From the NCBI GenBank assembly GCA_011503125.2, contig WWBZ02000073.1, forward strand, positions 2,604,001-2,668,000: 64,000 nt of DNA. The letters are read 5' to 3'. Shown here one piece after another: positions 57,441 through 64,000 of this stretch. The stretch is from Botryosphaeria dothidea. Its lineage: Eukaryota > Ascomycota > Dothideomycetes > Botryosphaeriales > Botryosphaeriaceae. Position 1 is the stretch's first letter, and every line of letters begins with the position of its first letter. The position numbers and the translations under genes are program-made. Below the pieces are notes generated by a model that made no database searches, was not told the origin of the DNA, and worked only from the letters and a program-made list of their open reading frames with translations.

Positions 57441-59302
57441 TCAACCAACACTCAGTGACTCCACGCCGAGACTTCCCACATCTGTCTTCCAGCCCTGAAA
57501 ACCATTCTCAAGACTATCATGCAACGCCTTGATATACGCCGGCATACCGCCCGCCCTGTCGAAACACGTCAGTACCGCAATGCTCCCAAATCCACCACTG
57601 ATGCAAAGGAAGAGGCAACTCACCAATTCAACGGCTCGACCCTCCTCCCCGGAATATTGGCGCCCTGATACCAGCTCTTCGCGCGTGGAAACAGGCTGTT
57701 ATCCCACTTGTCCCGCACCGCCCGCGTCCACTCCTCCTCGGCCTCCCTCTTCGGCTCGAGCCGCTCGACCCCGCTCTTGCGCGCCATCTGCACCGCGCGG
57801 TCGATCCACTCCGCCTGCACCGCCGTGCACGTCGGCCCGTTGCTGAACGCCGTCGGCGCCTGCGGGCCGTACGTGTAGAAGAAGTTCGGGAAGCCGCCGA
57901 GCGCGATGCCCATGGCGGTGCGGAGCCCGTCGCGCCAGTGCTGCGCGACGCTCTCGCCCTGCGCGTTGCGGATGTTGAGCTGCCCGAGCGAGCCCGTCAC
58001 CGCGTCGAAGCCGGTGGCGAGGACGATCATGTCGAACTCGCGCAGCTCGCCGTCGGCGGTGCGGATGCCCGTCTCGGTGATCTCCTGGATGGGCGCGGCG
58101 TTGACGTCGACCAGGTCGATGTGCGGCAGCGAGACGACCTCGTAGAAGTTCTGCTCGAGGCTCGGGCGCTTGGTGCCCCACGGGTGCGGTTTCTGCTTCG
58201 GGGCGAGCAGCTCTGCCTTGCGCGGGTCGGGGACGCGGCGCTGGACGGAGCGGCGCCAGTAGTCGTAGGCGGCGTCGTTGGCGGCGTCGTCGAAGAGCAT
58301 GTCGCGGTAGCCACCGAGCCAGAACTTGAAGCCGCCCTGCTCGATGAGGAGGTTGTGGAAGAAGGCCTCGCGCTGTTCGGGCGTGTCGTCGAAGGTGTCG
58401 CGCTCGACCCACTCGTACGTGAAGCCGGCGAAGGTGTTGTAGCACTGGCGCAGCGCGGCGTCGTACTCGCCGGCGGCTTTCTTCTTTTCCTCTTCAGCTG
58501 GGTCGAGCGGGTGCTGGTTCATGGGAAGACAGTAGTTGGGTGTGCGTTGGTAGATGGTCAAGTGTGAGGCCTGGGGACCGGCCTCCTGGATGGTTTGGAT
58601 GCCTGAGGCGCCGGTGCCGATGACGGCGATGCGCTTGTTCTTGAGATTGACGCCCCATTGTGGCCAGACGGCCGTGTGATACAGCTCGCCTTGGAAATCG
58701 CCCAGCCCATTGATCTTAGGAGTATACTTCTTGGCCGCAAAGCCGATGGCGGCGATGAGCCAGCGGCAGTAGACTTGCGTGCCGTCTGTGCATTCGACCA
58801 GCCACTTCTTCTTGCTCTCGTCGAATTGTGCGCCCTCGACGCAGCGGTTATACTCGATGTCCTTCAGGAGGTCCCATTGCTGTTCCACGTATTGGAAGTA
58901 CCGCTTCAGCTCCTTCCAGTCCGAGTAGCGTTCTTTGAAGGTGAAGCCTTTGTGGAGCTCGCTGTCGAAGAGCTGGTAGATGGGACTGTCGCTATCGACG
59001 CGAGCTCCTGGGTACTGATTCCAATGCCAGATGCCGCCTGAAAACGACAAAAATGGTGGTTAGCATAGTAGGATCTACAAGTGTGGTCTTGAAGGAGATT
59101 CATAGCTAACCTGATCCACTTCCTTTTTCGAATATCTTTATGGAAAGGCCTTGCTTGCGCAATCTGTATCGGTCAGCAAAACCCAGACGTGATTCGAAGG
59201 TGGGTGTAACCTATTCATAATATTAAAAGCAGCGAAGCCCGCCCCAATGATGAGGACATCGACCTCGCGAATGCCCTTAGGCGCATTCTGAATCGAACCC
59301 AT
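57441..59302 (-). CDS. Flavin-containing Baeyer-Villiger-type monooxygenase
   Basis: Type I Baeyer-Villiger monooxygenase that would insert oxygen next to a carbonyl, using FAD and NADPH. Four exons join in phase: 59302-59211, 59163-59111, 59037-57624 and 57555-57441, giving 557 residues. The N-terminal Rossmann motif is VDVLIIGAGFAAFN, with alanine at the last glycine position of GxGxxG. The BVMO fingerprint FQGELYHTAVWP is intact, the NADPH Rossmann motif is GTGASG, and a LATGFDAVTG motif follows. Exon 4 adds 38 C-terminal residues (AGGMPAYIKALHDSLE). Cyclohexanone, steroid and polyketide substrates are all possible. It is convergent with the homeobox-C2H2 gene, with only 55 bases between stop codons. 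Substrate and pathway are unknown. Confidence 0.9.
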
Positions 59303-60486
59303 GGTCAATAAGAAGAGAGGATGTAGAAATGACGTATGGTAAAGAAGATCTGACTGCGGCGACTGATGGCGACTAAGAGGCGACTGGGCTGGTACATAAA
59401 GGCAGCGACCAGCCACGGCCAGAAGGAAACAACCCCTCCTACTCACATTACTTGCATTGCGGATCTTTGGGGATATGGCCCCGTAAGCGTGAGGGGGAAG
59501 TCCGCCTTGCAAGGACCAGGGTAGATGCCGGCTCCGCACTTGATCACTCCTCTACCGGCTACCTGTCCACCTTTGCCAATTACGGGGAACTTGGATGCTC
59601 TGTAAGCTTTTCGACTATCTTTCCATCCTCTTATCTCCACCAATACAGTGAAAGACGGAAGATCTGCAGTTGGACAAAATGATGTTGCTTCTTTGGGGCA
59701 GTGCCGTCTGTCCCGCAGAAACTCGTAGATAATGTACTGAGGTGGAGCAGCTGCATGACGATGAATTTGCCATTGGGCAAAGCCTCTATCTTGGCTGGGA
59801 ACAAGGTGGTACAAGGCAGGCATCCGAAGCTTGGCGAGGATCTCGCATGCCTTTGCTGCACCCAGGAAACCGGGACTCGTCGGGAGAGTTGACGTGGCAT
59901 GTGTACATCAGAGGGGCGCTCCAGCCGATAATTAACGGCCACGACCTTTAACAATAAGGCCCTTCCATGGGGAGTAGAAGCATTCGTCCGGGCCCGAGTG
60001 TAGTCCATTTTGGAGGACAAAGCCATCTGGACAAATGCTTCTATTCCCCATGAAAGACCTTTTTTCGTTGAAGGCCGTGACTGCTAGCCGTTGGCTGCAG
60101 CACCCCTCTGTGGGTGAGGTACTTTGACGGTGGATAAGTTGCTCTAACTGTATGTGCTTAGTGGAGTGGCACAGTTGACGGCAGTGCGGGGCCCCACGCC
60201 GTGGCTGCGGGGTGTCCGAGGCAATGATGATCTCACACCGGGCTACTCGATAAAGATGATCCGCTGTAGAAAGCGATACGAAAGTCCGTCACGTGCGCGC
60301 GAGATACGGATCCCACTGCGCAATCGAAGCCTGCAGAAGCACAATTCAAGGTTTTCTTGAAGTATTGATTCACAGCGACAGTAACCCTTCCAAGCAACTC
60401 GAGGTAAAGGAATCCACGTCCAGCCCAGGAACAGCCGGATGAAGTTCAGGCGATCTCAGAAATAGCTGACCGTCTGAGGTCCTCTC
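59303..60486. other. 1.2 kb intergenic region
   Basis: This contains the promoter of the BVMO gene at its left side and the 3' flank of the next minus-strand gene. Short frames only; no motif or RNA gene seen. Confidence 0.4.
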
Positions 60487-61263
60487 TCAGCTGGGCTGCG
60501 GCTCCGCATCGGACGCAGCCTTCTTCAGGGCCTCAATCCTTTCGTCCAGCAACCACATGGCGTAGGCTCTGTGGAGCCTCGCGGTCCACTCTGGTATCGT
60601 CTTCTGGCTGTTCCCTTCGTCCTTGATGCGCTCGTAGTCGTGTGCGCTGCCGAACCTGACCTCGACCAGGCCATCTCTGCCGGGCTCACCCACGCTCAAC
60701 TCGTGTCTGCCTCCGCTCATCATGCGCCACGGATAGCCCCAGTCGATGGCAGCTCTGCGGAAGAAGGCCACGACGTGCACGGGCATGGTCCAGCTGACGA
60801 GCAGCGGTGTGGGCGAGGTGAGGGGACGAAGAAACAGCGACGCCGACTGGGAGGGCGGACGGACGACGTCGAGGAGGCCGTTGAGCAGCGTCTGTTTCGC
60901 ATGGAAGCCGCGCTCGCCGTGGTCGCCGGGACCGTGCGAGAAGCGGCCGAGCAGCTTGCCCTCCAGCTGCAGAACGGGCGACTCGAAGAAATGCTTGGCC
61001 CAGGCTTCTTCGGGGCTCAGCTTGCGGCCGTCGGGGCCATGCTGGTGAAGCAGGGCTTTCGCGGGCACCTTGGCGCCGAAGATGTCGACGTGTGGAGTGC
61101 GGTGCGTCACCGGGAAGGCGGGAGTCCTCAGGGCTGCGGTGGAGGCGGCTTCGGCGTTGAGCCGGGGGTATTTGGCTTCGAGGTGGTTTATAGTGGTGTA
61201 GACATAGTAGGCGGGCGGAGCAGTAATCAGCGTGGTGATAACAAGAGTCCGTGGAAGCGGCAT
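60487..61263 (-). CDS. Membrane-anchored fungal protein of unknown function
   Basis: A single-exon protein of 258 residues from the ATG at 61263. The first 25 residues are hydrophobic with a basic start (MPLPRTLVITTLITAPPAYY) and would act as a signal anchor. The rest is soluble in character, with recognisable blocks: EEAWAKHFFESPVLQLEGKL, GFHAKQTLLNGLLDVVRPP, FFRRAAIDWGYPWRMMSGGR and a closing helix DERIEALKKAASDAEPQPS. It reads as a folded domain of about 200 residues facing the lumen or outside. I do not know the family. It is not in an evident cluster; the neighbouring monooxygenase is on the same strand 1.2 kb away. Confidence 0.65.
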   Translation of the reverse strand: MPLPRTLVITTLITAPPAYYVYTTINHLEAKYPRLNAEAASTAALRTPAFPVTHRTPHVDIFGAKVPAKALLHQHGPDGRKLSPEEAWAKHFFESPVLQLEGKLLGRFSHGPGDHGERGFHAKQTLLNGLLDVVRPPSQSASLFLRPLTSPTPLLVSWTMPVHVVAFFRRAAIDWGYPWRMMSGGRHELSVGEPGRDGLVEVRFGSAHDYERIKDEGNSQKTIPEWTARLHRAYAMWLLDERIEALKKAASDAEPQPS

Positions 61264-61629
61264 TGTGGCGAGCTGATGGGCATATTGGTGCAGCCAGCAG
61301 GACGGGCTTATGATGGGAGCTCCAACAGCGATGTCGGGTGATCGTCGCGGCACAGCTGTTGTGTTTGTTCCTGTCTGGCCCGCCCGCCGAAATTCGTTGC
61401 CGCTTCAACAGCTCAAGTCGCCGAACCAATCCATCCGCCAATGCTGCGAGCCAACCCTCCGAATGCCAGGACTGATGCCATCTTATAGCCCGACCCCCTC
61501 CTGTAGCGAAGGAGAACACTTCTTCGCGATAGGTCAAGCTCAGCGGTTGCACCAACGACATGGGCACGTGATTCGCATTACTTGGCCCTCCGTTGCACCT
61601 TTCATCGACAACGTAGGCCCGGAGAAAGT
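61264..61629. other. Intergenic region upstream of unknown membrane protein
   Basis: A 366-base region with the promoter of the minus-strand gene. Its right end may contain the decayed N-terminal part of the DUF7730-like pseudogene, but no clear motif is readable. Confidence 0.35.
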
Positions 61630-62254
61630 CTTCTAGCTGTCTTATTGGCGTGCCGAAGAATCTACCGCGAAAATATTAGCGTTCTATATTCTGCAAACAC
61701 TTTCGACTTCTCCGACCTTTTCACATTCCTGGATTTCGTTGCTCTGATGCCGCTGACTCGCGTTCGACACATTATCTCCGTCAGACTTTCCTGGCTTTTC
61801 CGCACTCCGATATACCCTGACGAGAGGTTTGGGTTTCTTCCCCCCTACCATCGCTCAACTTGGGAAGAAGTCTGGACCGTGATGCGTTCTCTTCGAGTCC
61901 TTGCACGTCTTTATACGCGACCCAGTATTTGACCAAGCCCACTGCAAAGAGGAGCAAAAGCTGGCCTGCTATCTAGACTACATGGAGCTCATTTTCCTAT
62001 TGAAGACGGAAGCCAGAGTCACTATTATTATATCCAATCAAACAGGAACGGAGCCGGTACCGAGGGACATGCTCAAACAACGCATGCTTGCCGGGATGAA
62101 TCCGGCATGGCAAAACTGGGATCATCTACGTGACTCGGCCGATCAAACGACACTTAAGCCCACCCCCTCAGGACAATGCCACCCCATAGAACCCAAGCGT
62201 GGATTTCTTGGGTGGAAAAAGAAGCGCTGTGAAAATTATCACGCCATAATTTAG
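61630..62254 (+). pseudogene. DUF7730-like F-box-related protein, frameshifted
   Basis: The frame from about 61630 has the block LLACRRIYRENISVLYSANT, the typical DUF7730 sequence, followed by VRHIISVRLSWLFR and WEEVWTVMRSLRVL. At about 61891-61902 the frame slips by one base. The old frame soon ends at TGA, while the shifted one continues LHVFIRDPVFDQ and runs to a stop at 62254 through a hydrophobic-polar segment. The expected sequence of this family joins the two exactly at that point. No clear N-terminal start is visible upstream. Likely a dead copy of a large fungal family. Confidence 0.6.
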
Positions 62255-62920
62255 AATGTGAGATCCTTCTCGATAAGTCCAGGCCGTATGCCTGCTTCCC
62301 TTGATTTCTTTTCTTTTCAGTAGATATATTACAGGTTTCTGGTCCTCCGATATCCTAACCACCGCACCCTTTTTGCGCACACCAGACCCTTTTGACACTT
62401 GCATCTATTTGTGGTGCGTAGCAACAGTCATTCTTGTCAGGAAACATGATCATATAAAACCCTGGCCTAATTTAAGCAACAATACCCGCGTTTTCGTGAA
62501 GCTCGGAAAAGATATTTGAATTGGAAGAATCCAATGCGATCTGCTTGATACAGTCCTCTCATCCTGTCACTTCCGTTAGTGCATGTCTGAATGGCTGCTT
62601 TGATTTGTTGCATGAGATGCTCCAGTCAACTTACCATACGCGCCATGGGAGTTACCGCTTCTCAGACCGTAACAGTGATAGTCCCGGCTCTTGACTACGT
62701 GAGTCAACTCATGGAGGAAGGTATAATCTCTCAACGCCACCGTATCGATAGGAAGTATTGCCTTGGTGATCTTCTCGTCTCACCGAAGCTGAACTTTTGC
62801 GAATGTAGTTTTGTGCCTCAAGTAGAGCTGAAACAAAACAATGAAAAGTCAAAGTTTGCATTGGTCAAAGACGGGATGAGAAACATAACACGTAAACTTT
62901 TCCTATGCCCAGGGCTTCCA
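62255..62920. other. Intergenic region between DUF7730 relic and repeat DNA
   Basis: About 666 bases. A frame at 62591-62950 reads like protein at its start but has no known motif and runs into the repeat; I do not support it as a gene. Confidence 0.35.
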
Positions 62921-63053
62921 CTTGGCAAGTCAAGCCAAACTAAGCCATAAGGAACCCCCCCCCGGCTTACCAAGATCAAGCCCGCGGCCGCGGGCGCTTG
63001 GCAAGCCGACCCCCTAAGGGCGGCTTGACTTAACGTCTTGGTGGTTGGCTTAG
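62921..63053. repeat. GC-rich repeat block with crossing inverted repeats
   Basis: A GC-rich island in AT-rich surroundings. AAGTCAAGCC at 62927-62936 is matched by GGCTTGACTT at 63022-63031. CTAAGCC (62940-62946) is matched by GGCTTAG (63047-63053). CTTGGCAAG occurs twice directly (62921-62929 and 62997-63005). A run of nine C and the palindrome CCGCGGCCGCGG lie between. It may be a terminal part of a mobile element or a short interspersed repeat. Confidence 0.55.
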
Positions 63054-63098
63054 ATCCGTGCCCTCTTACGTATACTTACTATAAATAGTTAAGCGTCT

Positions 63099-63134
63099 CT
63101 CCGCACGTCCCTCCGCACGTCCCTCTGTACGTTC
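63099..63134 (+). repeat. Tandem 12-base repeat, three copies
   Basis: The unit CTCCGCACGTCC occurs twice in perfect tandem, followed by a third degenerate copy (CTCTGTACGTTC) with C-to-T changes. Confidence 0.75.
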
Positions 63135-63264
63135 CCGAGAGAAGGACCGAGGGTTTATCTCTTAAGTTTTAGCCAATAGAAGAGGTTCCTCTAAGATATA
63201 CTCTACTTACCAAGTTATTATTATAGATAGATTCTTCGTATCTAAAAGATACGGAAAGATATAA

Positions 63265-64000
63265 AGAAATTGTGATGGCTTGCATCCGGTGCACTCGCGG
63301 AAATGCAGTGGCAAAAGACTGAACTTCTACACTTCTCTAACAACAAAGAGGCTAGCCAAACCTCTATTATTTTACCAGACGGTAATATAGTAGAACCTCA
63401 AAAACTCGTCCGTTGGCTAGGGATCTTCTTCGACTCAAAACTAACTTTTAAGGAGCACGTCTCTATAAGAGTTAGCCAAGCCCGTTCAGCCTTCCAACGC
63501 CTCCTAGACTAGCCAATATCGAACGGGGTTTATCCCCGTCTACGCGGTTTAGACAGCTATATATAGCCTGTATTACCAGCGTAGCCGATTATGGCTGTCA
63601 AATCTCTGGAAAAATCAGGCACAGTTTAACGCCAATACACACTACTCCAAAACCTTGCTCTACGGAAGATTCTAGGAGTTTTTAAAACTACTCCTATTAT
63701 TCCTTAGAATTAGAGACGGCAATTCCACCCTCCGAGCTCCGTCTAGACGATATTCTAAAAAGAATATGCGTTTAGAATAAGACAGCTCGAAAAGAAATAT
63801 CCAATCCGCGTGCGAAATAGAGAGAGAACCTAACCGAAACTTTGGTGGCATACCCCCCACATAGATAGAAAGAATAAGGGGAATATACTCTAAAATCCCT
63901 AAGGAGATAGAAGAGATAGACCCCTTTCTTTTTAAACCGTGGAGCGGTAGCCCTCCTTATTCGGTTAGGATATCTATACTAGAGAAGGAAGCCGAATCGA
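63265..64000 (+). mobile_element. Tad-clade LINE retrotransposon remnant (reverse transcriptase C-terminal end), RIP-degraded
   Basis: The translated plus strand resembles the region following the RT domain in Tad-type LINEs: KTELLHFSNNKEA, then LPDGNIVEPQKLVRWLGIFF, then DSKLTFKEHVSIRVSQAR and further pieces including ALRKILGVFKTTP. TAG and TAA stops now break it at several places. The DNA is AT-rich with many TpA dinucleotides, as expected after RIP. The element continues beyond the window. The exact left border is uncertain; the first clear match is at about 63300. It is non-functional. Confidence 0.75.

Noticed and set aside
57699..58445. 248-codon frame in the BVMO exon
   Set aside because: Alternative frame of a strongly supported enzyme; composition is His/Arg/Ala-rich.
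60571..61341. 256-codon frame on the plus strand opposite the anchored protein gene
   Set aside because: Its composition is random; the opposite strand encodes a structured protein with a hydrophobic N-terminus.
62591..62950. 119-codon frame before the repeat block
   Set aside because: No recognisable domain, and it runs into the repeat sequence.

Overview
The window is nuclear DNA of a filamentous ascomycete (Pezizomycotina; a Dothideomycete is my inference). The basis is many short introns of about 50-130 bp with GT...AG ends and TACTAAC/GCTAAC-type branch sites, fungal-specific families (HET, STU1, Fta1, homeobox-C2H2 factors, DUF7730) and a decayed Tad-type LINE. I built gene models by splicing open frames so that phase and family conservation agree. 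No CRISPR array, rRNA or convincing tRNA was found.

Layout. 0-12 kb: a FAD monooxygenase and a seven-helix membrane protein in divergent orientation, a HET-domain pseudogene, a cAMP-receptor-like GPCR and a mitochondrial rhodanese. 13-38 kb is mostly conserved housekeeping: a multi-KH RNA-binding protein, an 812-residue disordered nuclear protein, the pyrimidine 5'-nucleotidase SDT1, a basic-secretory-protein-type putative metallopeptidase, the CLASP protein STU1, a LIM-LIM-RhoGAP protein (Rga1-like) and a coiled-coil membrane protein. 39-43 kb is a decayed accessory patch: two divergent pieces of one lectin-like gene and a frameshifted SRPBCC gene. 43-54 kb: an F-box-like protein, an APH-fold kinase, the kinetochore protein Fta1/CENP-L, mitochondrial IDH2 and the exocyst subunit SEC5. 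54-64 kb is accessory again: a small glycine-zipper membrane protein, a homeobox-C2H2 regulator, a Baeyer-Villiger-type monooxygenase, an unknown anchored protein, a broken DUF7730 gene, and AT-rich repeat DNA ending in the LINE relic.

Functionally, the conserved genes cover polarity and the cytoskeleton (STU1, Rga1-like, SEC5), chromosome segregation (STU1, Fta1), mitochondrial metabolism (IDH2, rhodanese), nucleotide salvage (SDT1) and RNA binding (KH protein). The accessory genes look like recognition or specialised-metabolism functions, and several are inactivated. The HET stops and the LINE carry C-to-T changes of the kind made by repeat-induced point mutation (RIP). The most unusual observations are the apparent local inversion that split the lectin-like gene, and the glycine-zipper protein gene that lies with a homeobox gene among copies of an ACCTCAAAACTTAA-like motif.
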